NCBI GenBank assembly: GCA_029948255.1 | Contig: JALIZF010001352.1 | Span: 186,001 to 250,000 of the forward strand | Source of the DNA: Telmatactis stephensoni | Taxonomy: Eukaryota; Cnidaria; Anthozoa; Actiniaria; Isophelliidae | DNA length: 64,000 nt | Direction: 5' to 3' | Part shown: positions 9,083-19,134 of the stretch, piece by piece | Numbering within the stretch: position 1 is the stretch's first letter | How the letters are laid out: each line of letters starts with the position of its first letter | Notes under the pieces: model-generated | Databases searched by the model: none | What the model saw: only the letters and a program-made list of their open reading frames with translations | Told to the model about the DNA's origin: nothing | Made by a program: the position numbers and the translations under genes

Positions 9083-9156
9083 CTCTTCATAGCTCAGTCG
9101 GTTAGAGCGCGGGACTGTAGTTCCTGAGGCCGCCGGTTCAAATCCGGCTGGAGAGA
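9083..9156 (+). tRNA. tRNA-Tyr (anticodon GTA), intron-less
   Basis: A complete cloverleaf. Acceptor arms are CTCTTCA and TGGAGAG (7 pairs, one G-U), with discriminator A9156. The D arm is GCTC/GAGC with box A TAGCTCAGTCGG. The anticodon arm is CGGGA/TCCTG with loop CTGTAGT, giving anticodon GTA. The variable loop is 5 nt. The T arm is GCCGG/CCGGC with loop TTCAAAT, containing box B GGTTCAAATCC. The C1-G72 pair and A73 are the eukaryotic tyrosine identity elements. A T5 pol III terminator follows at about 9162-9166. Nuclear tRNA-Tyr genes normally carry an intron after position 37; this one has none. It lies inside the Polinton-like element, between the last gene and the right TIR. Confidence 0.88.
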
Positions 9157-9204
9157 CTATCTTTTTCGAGAAAAAAAAATAAAAATAAATAAATAACGCC
9201 GGAG

Positions 9205-10165
9205 GGAACTGAAGACAGTATTTGTTGTACATAATAAAATTAGATTTGATCTTGTTTGAAATTCCGAAAACGTCGTTCGGTTGCTGCGCAACGGACTGTT
9301 CCCAGTATTTCATTCGTAAGAGAGTGTTGGATCCGAGGATGAGAGGTTCCCCTTCGGACGGCTTCGCCGTCCGTGTGGTGACCCCTCCAACCCCCCCCCC
9401 CTCCCCCGGAAGGGTTGGGGTGGGGGTAGGGAGGGGGAAAGGGGATGACGACTCTTCGTGGGTTTGTGGGCACTATGAGTGTGCATTTTGCTCGGTATTT
9501 ATAGGTTTTCTTTCAAAACACTGTGTTTCAAAGGCGCGCACATCCCTCGCTGTGCATTTTGTTCGGTATTTATGTTTCTTTCAAAAAACCTGTGTTTCAA
9601 AGGCGCGCACATCCCTCGCGGTCATTTTGTTTGGTATTTATGTTAATCAAAACACTGTGTTTCAAAGGCACACACGTCCGTCGTGGTCATTTTGTTCGGT
9701 AATTATGTTAATCAAAACACTGTGTTTCAAAGACACACACATCCCTTGTGGTCATTTTGTTCGGTAATTATGTTAATCAAAACACTGTGTTTCAAAGACA
9801 CACACATCCCTTATGGTCATTTTGTTCAGTAATTATGTTTCTTTCAAAACACTGTGTTTCAAAGGCGCGCATTCGGTGGTGTCTTTAATTCTCAAGTATT
9901 TTTAAAATGTATCGTTTTTAGTGTGCCAACTCTAGTATTTCAAGAATTTGTTTTTGGTATTTTGAAGATTTTATAACGTTCCAAATTTTTCAAATCAAAC
10001 CAGGAATGTCTTTCAACATGATAGTCAACCATATTGTTTTTTTGCTGGTGGTTGAATCGAACACAATAGACCCTTAAGTGTGTCATGTTTTGAAATTCCG
10101 ACTCCCCCCTTGCACCGGCGGGCGCCGCCTTGCACCGGATGCAGAACCGGCACTTTCATACTACT
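9205..10165 (-). repeat. Right terminal inverted repeat of the Polinton-like element
   Basis: The reverse complement of 4421-5642 minus about 244 bp near the outer end. It carries the inverted 65-bp array (about 9485-9870), a C-run near 9391-9403 and the terminal ATACTACT. Reading frames inside it (9222-9767, 9240-9473) mirror those of the left TIR and are not genes. Confidence 0.85.
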
Positions 10166-10171
10166 TGCATT
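10166..10171 (+). other. Right target-site duplication TGCATT
   Basis: Exact copy of 4415-4420, directly after the element's last base. Confidence 0.85.
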
Positions 10172-10418
10172 TTCCCGCGAGCGTTCTTAAGGATTTTAAT
10201 TAACGATAGAACCAGGCGCTAGTTTTGTTAGAGTACAGACCGCGTGATTTTTTACTGTCTATTTAGGTGTCCAATGCGTTGCGGAAAAAAACTGTTTTAT
10301 ATATTTATCAAAATGATTTCAAGTTCTCGTACAGTTTTGGTGAAGATCAAACATTTTTCTCGACCAATCGTAGTGCAGTAACTCCACTACATAATAGGAT
10401 GAAAATCTATACCATAAT

Positions 10419-11435
10419 CACGATGGTCGGTTGCTAGGGCTTTTCCTCCCGCAAGGTTCTCAAATTTAATTTTTGGCTCACAGAGGAGTAATTTATTTTC
10501 CAAATGAAGCAAAATATTAGAACATGTTCATTAGAAAGAAAATTCTTAATTTTTCTACAATTGTTAAGGTATTTTGGAAGTTTTTTAAATTATGACGTCA
10601 TAAATGATACATATTTTTAGTAACAACATCAAAAACTTGTTAAACAATGTTCAAAACTTTACAGACATTTTTGCTACTCAAAAAGAACGGTTATAGTGAA
10701 AACCCCATCTCAATCAGATTAAAGGGTACAAAGTTACAGCTAATGAAAGAAATTCAAATTTCCCGCCAAATGACCATATATGGTCAAAATTAAGGCTATT
10801 TAAACGCCAATACAATGAATGTATTGGCACAGCGGCAAACACAAAGTTGCATAAAATCAAAATTGTAGTTTTTTCAATTTGGGATGTGTGGTGTTATGAC
10901 GCATTTTCGTCACAAAAACGTCATAATGACGTCATAATGACGTATCTCATGACGAAAACGCGTCATAACACCACACATCCCAAATTGAAAAAACTACAAT
11001 TTTGATTTTATGCAACTTTGTGTTTGCCGCTGTGCCAATACATTCATTGTATTGGCGTTTAAATAGCCTTAATTTTGACCATATATGGTCATTTGGCGGA
11101 AAATTTGAATTTCTTTCATTAGCCGTAACTTTGCACCCTTTAATCTGATTGAGATGGGGTTTTCACCAGAAATCATAGAATTCTATAGAAAAAACTAATA
11201 TAGTTTTTTTACTGTTTCTTTCCTGAATTTTTTTTCTGATGCCAAATTTGGACATCATTAATGACGTCACAATAGCGGTCTAATGAGATGTAATTGCTAT
11301 CAATTAACAGGTTATTTATCAACCTACTTCCTCACCACGTTTTGTCACATTTGATGCATTCTACTTTTGTCTAAGGCCTAAAACTCTTAGTTTTGAGGCT
11401 TCCGGGAGGAAAAGCCCTAGCAACCGACCATCGTG
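10419..11435. repeat. 1-kb hairpin element
   Basis: Outer ends CACGATGGTCGGTTGCTAGG and its complement. The arms stay nearly identical to a centre at about 10915-10948, where TGACGTCAT motifs repeat (three ATGACG units). Arms include a long stretch over 10735-10910 matched by 10950-11160. The outer part differs by an extra block in each arm. No coding capacity; a large fold-back MITE is the best reading. Confidence 0.7.
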
Positions 11436-11439
11436 AATA

Positions 11440-13375
11440 TCGTGGGAAAAAACGATGGTGTGAAAATAATGGATTTTACATCATTCCACGGATATTTTTC
11501 AAGCAAAACAAAAAACAAAACAAAAAACCCTTAAGAATCTTTAGGTAGTATGCGTCATTCCATTATAATCTTTTAAAGCAATTATACCAAAACACAAAAA
11601 CTAGCTACCGTAGAATGAAAGTCCATTAGTAAATCTTTTCATACCCACTGCTAAACGTTTGATGACGTCATTTTGATCGATTGGATGTGATTGGTTAATA
11701 TCTCCTTCAATAGTCTAAAAATTAGTCATTGCTCAAGTCAAATGTATTGCTGGTTGCCATTTTTGAAATCTTATTACATTGAAAATTTGTATCTAAAGCA
11801 TTTAAAAACCAAGTATGTTGTACAACGTAGGCTTCATATCAAATAAGTGTTTTTCTACCTTCCACTATTAAGAAACTAAATATCAGAAACATGTTTTTAT
11901 GTAGAGCGCGCGCGTTGTTACATGTTATGTTTTTTCTCTCGGCTCGAGCTCCATCTATACGTAATCTTACATATATAACGTGTACAAATTCTTGCAACGG
12001 AAAGTTGTAATTCTTTCAATCCCTAATTATGAGCTTTGATTATTAAATTAATCTAAAGTAAGATGAAACAAAACACCTATTTCATTTAAAAACCGTTTTT
12101 GAGGAGAATTATTTGGATAAATCCAATTTGTAAAATGGCTAGCTTTATTCAGTATATGTATATAACACGAGTGTTGCTTTTATTTAGCGGCCAACACCCA
12201 TCACGAGTATGTAATTTTTTTCTGAGAATAACAATAGTTCATTTGCAGTCAGTAGGTACTAATGCTTTCAAAAGTTGAATTGTGTTTGCCATGTGACAGG
12301 CATCATTTTAGTATAATACGCAAGTCTCTTAGGCAGCCATTTTGATATGCCAACTAGTACTTTTTCTCGAAACTCCGTCAGCCGTAAATGATTAGTTGAA
12401 AACTTTGATACTGTATCTGACTAGAAAGTTAAACAATATAAAGTGCTTCTAACCATCATACAGCAGCCTCTAGTAAGAAAAGCTATTTTAGGAACCATGC
12501 ATTCAGAATTCAGTGCCATGCCTATTATCTGGAAGAGATTTTGCCACCTATAGATCTATTGAAGTTGTCAATGGAATACGTTAACATATTTTGTCAAAAG
12601 ATCTAACTATTGCTTTTGTCTGAAAAAAAATCACTTACTCATCTCACGAGAGCCCTATAGCTGTAACTATTTTGTAGAATAGATTTTTGTCAACTAGAGC
12701 AGAGAGGAACGCTAGTACCAGTAGATATATTTTTATTCCTCGTACTTTAGTTAATGGCCGCGTGCTCCAGGTAGCGTCGCACTAGTTTGTTGAAGAGACA
12801 TGACACAGACATGATAGTTTGGAATATAATTTGGCCACTGGTGTGACGGTTTTATTTCAAAGCGAACACTAATCAAATGTTGATATTAACTCTCTTCAGC
12901 AAAGGTGGGGAGAGCATAACCGCGCCCACCACCTGCTGAAGTAAGACTAAACAATAACAAACAGCTATGTCCTAATGCACATTATATATATTCCACAGGG
13001 AGGAGCCCGGGGAAGGAGGCGGGAAAAATGTTTCGCGTGCTGATGATAGCTAGGCTATTGCTCGAGCGATGAGATTAAGGAAGGGCGAGTGGCCTTTATA
13101 GTCACCCAAATGCCACGTGGTAGCTATTAACTCATCGCGTGACTCCTGCGGCCCGAAGGCCCCACCCTGTAAGGCATCGTTGACATATTGATTGCTAAGT
13201 TGATATTAGGTAGCTATACGTTACATAAAAATTCCATTATATTGACATATAATGGTTATTTTGTCTTACTAGTACGAGTACTGCATTGTACTTATATTTT
13301 AATCGTTTTATCGTTTTTTGAAGTTTTGTTTGTTTTCCATTTTTTTCTTTTCTTTTCTTTCTTCTTTTTTTTTTT
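11440..13375. other. Intergenic, no gene seen
   Basis: AT-rich DNA without supported reading frames. A GC-richer island near 12890-13180 (CACCACCTGCTGAAG, GGAGGAGCCCGGGG, GCGGCCCGAAGGCC) stands out in composition but contains no open frame of useful length. Confidence 0.4.
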
Positions 13376-14531
13376 TTCTCTTGTTTGTCCAACTTTTAAC
13401 TTGCGTTTAAAATTTGGGCATACTAAATCATAATTTGATCATGAATACCTAGTGTTACGTATACGTGAGTGAATATCACTGTTACGCTCTAAACTGCTAG
13501 TAATATATGAGGGTGCCTTACCCTGTATTCTCTTAGAAGCTATTAACCATTAGAAATACGCATCCTCAAAGAAAGGCAACCAACCTAATCTATTAAACCA
13601 AGAGAAAATGAGCTCATTTTCTATTGATTAAACAATTTACTGATGAGGTTATAGTTAACTATGTGAGGATATCAACATACTTTGTTACTATTTTTGGCAA
13701 CAACACTGATTCTAGCGAATTCTTCAAAACTGCAAAATTTTGTATTAACTAAAATCAGTATTTTTGTATACTCCTGGTTAACCGTAGAAAAAAACATCAT
13801 CATTGTCCCAAAAAATCAATGAACTAAATATAGCCATCAAGAATTTGCTAAATTTAGTATAGTAGTCTCAAAAAGTAATATCCGTAAGGCATGTTATGCT
13901 CATCGTTTTCCTAACTTGTCACTGATTGTAACTCAAGTCGTGTTGTATCAGAGAACAGAACATAGCTACACCTGATCTATTTGTTAAATGACTTACAATA
14001 CACTAGATTTGTGGACTACAGCTTACTGTTCTACATTCTTAGGATTCATTGCATGTTTATAGCATCTTCTGGTACTAGCCGGTATTTCCTACAAACACGT
14101 TTTCCGCGTTCAGATGATGTTCTCCGCACAGCAAAAGTTAAGGGAGGGGAGGGGCCTTACATGAGCCGGGAAAGCCATATTCAAAACTTGAACCTGTAGA
14201 CAGGGAACTTATTTGGACCGACCAGAGTCTATTTAGTCTACGTCACTTAATTTCTTTTTTTATTTACTGCGAAAACGTAACGCTTGTGCTGCGACCGTCA
14301 ACTTTAAACTTTCAGCTGGATTGTGGGCTTTTCATATCCGCCAATCATGTGAAAGGGGGCGGAATTTATGCAAATGCCCTCGATCCGACCTCGACCTACG
14401 CCAGCATATTGCGCAACTGCAAGATGCGAAATGTTCTTCCGAGCCATGCATATTTGCATTTTTAAACCTTGCAACTGCAATTACGGTGTTAGTTACTTGG
14501 CGATGAGTTCCTTTTACAGTTTTTGAGTTTG

Positions 14532-16700
14532 TCACTGAAAACAATAAACATTCCCAGGATTACCGTACGAAGTACATAAAAACTGACCATCATTTAGTAA
14601 TGCTATGTATTGGGGATAGTGTATGAGTTCATTCGTTTCTCCAATGAAACGACCATCCAATGTGAACTTCTTAATCACTTTAGATCCATTGTCACACACC
14701 AGTAGATTGTTGTCATTATCAATAGCAAGACCATAGGGGCTCTGTAACTGACCAACAGCATAACCCTTGCTTCCAATGGTGGATAGTCGAGTTGGTGAAC
14801 CATCTTTCATCTGAATCACATGAATCACTCCATTATTGTAATCACTCACGTAAAACAGTCCATTGTGTGTAATTGTACATTGTGGCCCAAAATTGCCCTG
14901 ATTTGGCACAGTAAATTGATATTGATAGTCACCGTCCTTAGTAAAGACTTGAATACGACTACTATCAGCATCACTCACAATGATGTTACACTCGTCATCA
15001 ACGTGTACTCCAAGGGGGTTAAAGAACTCTCCATTGCCGTTACCTTCACAACCAAAGGTGTTTCGCAATATTCCTGTAACAGTGTCCACTACGCATATCC
15101 TATTGTTGCCATTGTCAACTATAACTAAATCAATGTCGTTCAAAAATGCTAATCCTTGAGGCTGTTTCAGTCGTCCTTGCTGAAAACCCTCACCACCATA
15201 CTCCCGCAACAATTCTCCGTCCATGTTGAATACTCTAACATAGTGCGAAGACCAATCTGCAACAGCAATCCTTGTGTTGGTGTTATTAACGGCGATACCC
15301 GTTAAAATTCCAGATCCAGTGTTCAATGCTTTACTCAATTGTGAAGATCTGATCTCGGCTTTAAGGTGTTGTGGGTGGACAATCATTACAAATGGACTGT
15401 TAGACACAGGGTTCCCATTCAGTTTGAATTCTGCTGTCAGTTGTCGAAGTACTTGAGGGGTGAACTCAACTTCTATTTTACCATCAGTCTTCTTGGTTCT
15501 CTCTTCAACTTTAACATCCTCTGCAGGACTGATTTGTATGTCCACCACATCACAGTCATCGTAATTGAGATTTCCTGTTGAATATTTGGTTATCAAGGAT
15601 AATTTTGCTTTCTCCAAGACTTTCAGATCAGAGTCACCATGGATTTTACTGAAGCTGGCATTTGATTTCCAAGTGAATCGCACATTTCCAAGTTTAGCAT
15701 TCATCACTTGTTGGCTAAAGACTTCATTGCCTTCAAAGGCAATTCCGCTTGCATCTTTTTCAAAAGACTGGTAAATCAACCTTTTAGAGCCACTTAATTC
15801 TTGATCGTAAATCAGATCACTTGCTATTCCATTTTTAATAATGTTTTTAATATATTCCTTCGCAGCTGGGATGTGACGCATTATACGCAAATTCCTGTCA
15901 GCCTTCGATTCGATTCTTTGGATTTCATTGAGGAGCTCTTGTTCTTGGTCAAGTAAACATTTCACTAGCTTTTTGGTAATTTTCTTGACTTCCTCTTTTG
16001 CTTTCTGTGCATCGCTTTTCATGTCGACAGCAGTTTTTTCCTCGCATTTCTTTTTCATGTCGTCGCTTTGGAGCTTCTCAATTTCCTCGAGGTTTTTTGA
16101 TAATAAATCTTTCTCCATGGCAACGAACTCCTGCAGGGTCAATGTTTTGTGATCCTTGTGATCGTCTTTCAAGCAGAGAAGACAAATCAAGACATCACAG
16201 TCTTTACAGAAAAACTCAAAAGACTCATTCAAGTGAATCCTGCAAGAATTGTCTTTTTTCAACATTGACTCAAGATCTTCCTTCTTCATATCAGAAATGG
16301 AAATCACTTGGTGATCTTTCATAAATACTGCGTGATACTTCAGACATTCGTCACACAACGAGCGATCACAGTCAAAACACTGCCACAATGCTGGTGAATG
16401 AGTAGAAGAGACAGAACAAGACTTCTCGCTTTCTGAATACGCTAGTACTTGCAGCATTCTTGAGTAGAGAGTACTTGGCTGTAAGTCTTCCACGTCGCCT
16501 GGTACTTGAAGCAAGGATTCAAAGGAACATTTGGGACACTTGAAGACGTGGACTTGTTCTTTGGGCTGAGCGTTCCTCTGAATACAAGGCTTACAAAATG
16601 TATGAAAACATTGTAATAACTTGGGGTCTGTCATTGTGTTATTACACAAAGAACACTCTACTTCTTTTTTAAGATTGGCAAGAAAAGACTCCATTTTCAA
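14532..16700 (-). CDS. TRIM2/3/71-like protein (RING, B-boxes, coiled coil, filamin, NHL)
   Basis: A 722-aa intron-less gene. The RING is at 16-58 (C16, C19, C31, H33, C36, C39, C55, C58). Two B-boxes follow at about 95-140 and 150-193 (CRIHLNE...CKDCD...CLLC...H). A charged coiled coil spans about 195-290. A filamin-type Ig domain is at about 350-443, ending GNPVSNSPF. NHL beta-propeller repeats fill about 455-722 (repeated NTRIAVAD, NDIDLVIVDNGNNR, NNLLVCDNGSK). Proteins of this layout are E3 ubiquitin ligases that can also bind RNA or cytoskeletal cargo through NHL. The exact substrate cannot be told. Two Met codons are possible; the copy-2 sequence conserves the second (MESFL), so translation probably starts at residue 3. 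Lineage-specific TRIM expansions are common in cnidarians. Confidence 0.9.
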   Translation of the reverse strand: MKMESFLANLKKEVECSLCNNTMTDPKLLQCFHTFCKPCIQRNAQPKEQVHVFKCPKCSFESLLQVPGDVEDLQPSTLYSRMLQVLAYSESEKSCSVSSTHSPALWQCFDCDRSLCDECLKYHAVFMKDHQVISISDMKKEDLESMLKKDNSCRIHLNESFEFFCKDCDVLICLLCLKDDHKDHKTLTLQEFVAMEKDLLSKNLEEIEKLQSDDMKKKCEEKTAVDMKSDAQKAKEEVKKITKKLVKCLLDQEQELLNEIQRIESKADRNLRIMRHIPAAKEYIKNIIKNGIASDLIYDQELSGSKRLIYQSFEKDASGIAFEGNEVFSQQVMNAKLGNVRFTWKSNASFSKIHGDSDLKVLEKAKLSLITKYSTGNLNYDDCDVVDIQISPAEDVKVEERTKKTDGKIEVEFTPQVLRQLTAEFKLNGNPVSNSPFVMIVHPQHLKAEIRSSQLSKALNTGSGILTGIAVNNTNTRIAVADWSSHYVRVFNMDGELLREYGGEGFQQGRLKQPQGLAFLNDIDLVIVDNGNNRICVVDTVTGILRNTFGCEGNGNGEFFNPLGVHVDDECNIIVSDADSSRIQVFTKDGDYQYQFTVPNQGNFGPQCTITHNGLFYVSDYNNGVIHVIQMKDGSPTRLSTIGSKGYAVGQLQSPYGLAIDNDNNLLVCDNGSKVIKKFTLDGRFIGETNELIHYPQYIALLNDGQFLCTSYGNPGNVYCFQ

Positions 16701-16759
16701 AGGCTTTTAAAGGCGGTTTTTACAAGAAGAATTTAGACCAACTCGTGCATGTCACCCCT

Positions 16760-17503
16760 TAGCCTGCGTAGCTGGCGGTTTAAGGGGGAGGGGAGGGGGA
16801 AAGAAAGGAGAAGGGAGAAGAGAAACCGCCTGCCCGAAGACTAGTATTTTTCAGATCCGCCTCTTCCGTTATAACACCTCATATAAGGTGACCTTTGGTC
16901 ACCTTCGACGCTTTATTTAGATCAAGACGAATTTTCTTTAAAAAATTGCCCTATTGTAAAATCAAACACTTATCAATGAAATATTTATGTTATCAATTTG
17001 AGTTCGGGGATAAATTGAACACTAAAAATCTAGAATTAAATTTCATTTCGTTTTAACGGCTTGTAAAGTTGGAATTTGATCTCTGATATCAGTGACTCCA
17101 TCAAGGAAATCCATTGAAAATGACCATAAACATCATAGCCAATGTAAAAGACACCAAGGAAAAGTTACCATGTATATATTCTTTGTATTTTGATGAGGAA
17201 GATGCGATTTCTCTAATATTTGTAGCAATTTTGCTCATGGCTGGGATTTGCTGCTGTCTTCTTGCTGTCAACATGTAGTCCGTTAATAATAAGATAAATC
17301 AATTTTCGACCAATCAGAATCAGATGTATCGATTCTCGACCAATCAGAATGCTCCGTCCTCCAGCGGCCGGGAACATCTCGAAAACACATAGTCTTCGGG
17401 CAGGCGGTTTCTCCCCTCCCCCTCCCCTCCCCTCCCCCTCTCCCTTCTCCCCAGTCCCCCTTCCCTCTCCCTAATCCCCTTAAACCGCCAGCTACGCAGG
17501 CTA
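16760..17503. mobile_element. MITE with 9-bp TSD in TRIM gene 1 upstream region
   Basis: A 744-bp unit with TIRs TAGCCTGCGTAGCTGGCGG... / ...CCGCCAGCTACGCAGGCTA, flanked by direct 9-bp repeats GTCACCCCT (16751-16759 and 17504-17512). The duplicate region at about 27045-27058 has the uninterrupted site. Purine-rich G/A tracts sit just inside each TIR. The 9-bp TSD suggests the Mutator superfamily. It separates TRIM copy 1 from its ancestral upstream sequence. Confidence 0.85.
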
Positions 17504-17589
17504 GTCACCCCTTTGATTCCGAGAAAAGGCGGAAGTCATTTGATCCTTGTATCTAGGATTCCGTCTTACACAGGAAGCCCAAACTAAAT

Positions 17590-19125
17590 AATTTGTCTTA
17601 TTTGTTTTAGAGAGGGTGGGGGTTGGAGGTAGGGGGTAAATCGAGGGAAAGCGCTTATTTGAAGGCGACGTTTAAAGTAAAAACGCTGAAAGCACGATGG
17701 AAGATATGTAGAGCAAGAGAAAAGCAACAAGCTTAGGAACACGAGGCGTAGCAGAGTGTTTCTCTTGCTTTTCGAGTGCTCTACATCTTCCAGAGTGTTT
17801 ATATCACAGACCAGAGACATAAGCGATCGTTTTATATTGGTTTTATAAAATATTTTCGACGTTTTTTTAGTGAGCTATGTCTCTGTTCTCTGATATAAAC
17901 ATGCTAGCCAGCCAGCAATCAGCGCGCGCGTTATATCTCAAATATTTTATATAAGAACATAACTCAAAAACCATCAAGAGATTTGTCCTCAGATTCTCAG
18001 ACATCTTCCAAAGTGATAGGATCTTGCCACTTTTGACGTTTGTTTGTTTATTGCTTGAATTTCCAAGAATTTCACATTCTTGATCAAAACAAATTACGTC
18101 ATCGTACGCCCACCTAAAAGTTAATCCAAACAGTCCATTCATTATCAGCCAATCAAAAAACAGAATGAAACATTCAAGCCATTTGAATGCTAAACTGTGG
18201 GTTTTTTTTTTGATTTCAATAAAAAAATGTGATTAATCAAATTAATTCAAATTAAACCAAATAAAAATACAGCACGAATGAAATGAAATAAAATAGAATA
18301 ATACCTCTTATTAACCGAGTTTTTCCACTGGCTTATGACCCGAGCGCGTTGCGCGAGGGCCATAAAAAGGTGGAAAAAACGAGGTTCCATAACTTCCCGT
18401 ACGGCCCGAACAAGCGAGGTTAATAAGATGTTTATTATTAGATATCATTTTTGTATATTTATTCCAAAAATCAATCTATTTTTTTTTCTATATCAAGCAC
18501 TTTATAAATAATATATTTCAAAAAGAATGACAAAAAATATATCAACATCACGACAAGTCTCTGTGCTGCATGATGAGACAAATAAACAAATAAAGACAGT
18601 AAAAGATATTGAAGTTGATAAATAGCTACGAAAAAAATAAAAGTAAGTGAAATTAAAAACACTCAATTGGCTTTACGAAAAAAAGAGTTTTCATTGGTTG
18701 TACAAATTTTTGCATAAATTATGCTGTGAGCTACGGTGAACTACCTGGAGCCCATGATTGACAGTTTGTCGAAATTTTGTTAAATTTAACGCATGAAAAC
18801 TTATCCCCATGGGACGTTCATTCTAAAGTTAAACTTTATCTTGCTAATGTATATTCCTCGATGAAACATTTTATCAAAAATCACATTTCTGGAGCGAAAA
18901 CATCTGCCTAGAAGAAGACGAGTGTTGGGAATCTTTGTCAGAACGCCTACAAAAGCAAGACTACAGAACACAGAACTAAAAGAACTGGAAATACAAGAAT
19001 TGACGTCTTTGATTTTTAGCCGATTCTACTTTATTGGTTTTGTGCTGAAATACACTGAATATGTAGCGTTTTGTGTATTGTAGTCGAAGAAACGAACCTG
19101 CTGTTTGACCTGTTCATGCCGGCTT
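17590..19125. other. Intergenic with small hairpins
   Basis: No gene seen. Two short inverted repeats occur. One, at 17698-17792, has arms GGAAGATATGTAGAGCAAGAG and a complement with mismatches. The other, at 18303-18431, has arms ACCTCTTATTAACCGAG-like and a GC-rich loop. AT-rich elsewhere. Confidence 0.45.
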
Positions 19126-19134
19126 TGCCGACTG

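Larger units (their letters stand above)
4421..10165. mobile_element. Miniature Polinton/Maverick-like (adintovirus-type) element
   Basis: A 5745-bp element whose termini read 5'-AGTAGTATGAAAGTGCCGG on both strands. The direct repeat TGCATT lies immediately outside both ends (4415-4420 and 10166-10171). A 6-bp TSD, 5'-AG ends and TIRs near 1 kb are the published signature of Polintons. Inside are a packaging-type ATPase (minus), a small basic protein and an acidic zinc-ribbon protein (plus), and a tRNA-Tyr gene. No protein-primed polymerase B, retroviral-type integrase, protease or jelly-roll capsid gene is found, so it is either non-autonomous or a stripped-down lineage. The family assignment is inferred from ends plus the ATPase. 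Confidence 0.85.
13382..17587. repeat. Segmental duplication, copy 1 (contains TRIM gene 1)
   Basis: Aligns with about 22872-27128. It starts with TTGTCCA...CTAACTTGCRTTTAAAATTTGGGCATACTA and ends with TTACACAGGAAGCCCAAACTAAATAA. The alignment spans the downstream flank, the whole TRIM reading frame and the upstream flank. It is broken by MITEs unique to one copy (16760-17503 here; 22921-23075 and 24133-24562 in copy 2). Confidence 0.8.

Noticed and set aside
9074..9313. 79-codon minus-strand frame containing SPAGFEPAASGTTVPRS
   Set aside because: This string is the well-known translation of the reverse strand of a tRNA gene; the real feature is the tRNA-Tyr.
5072..9767. Frames of 77-181 codons in the two Polinton TIRs
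   Set aside because: They read through the 65-bp array and GC-rich tract, appear identically in both inverted arms, and have no recognisable domain.
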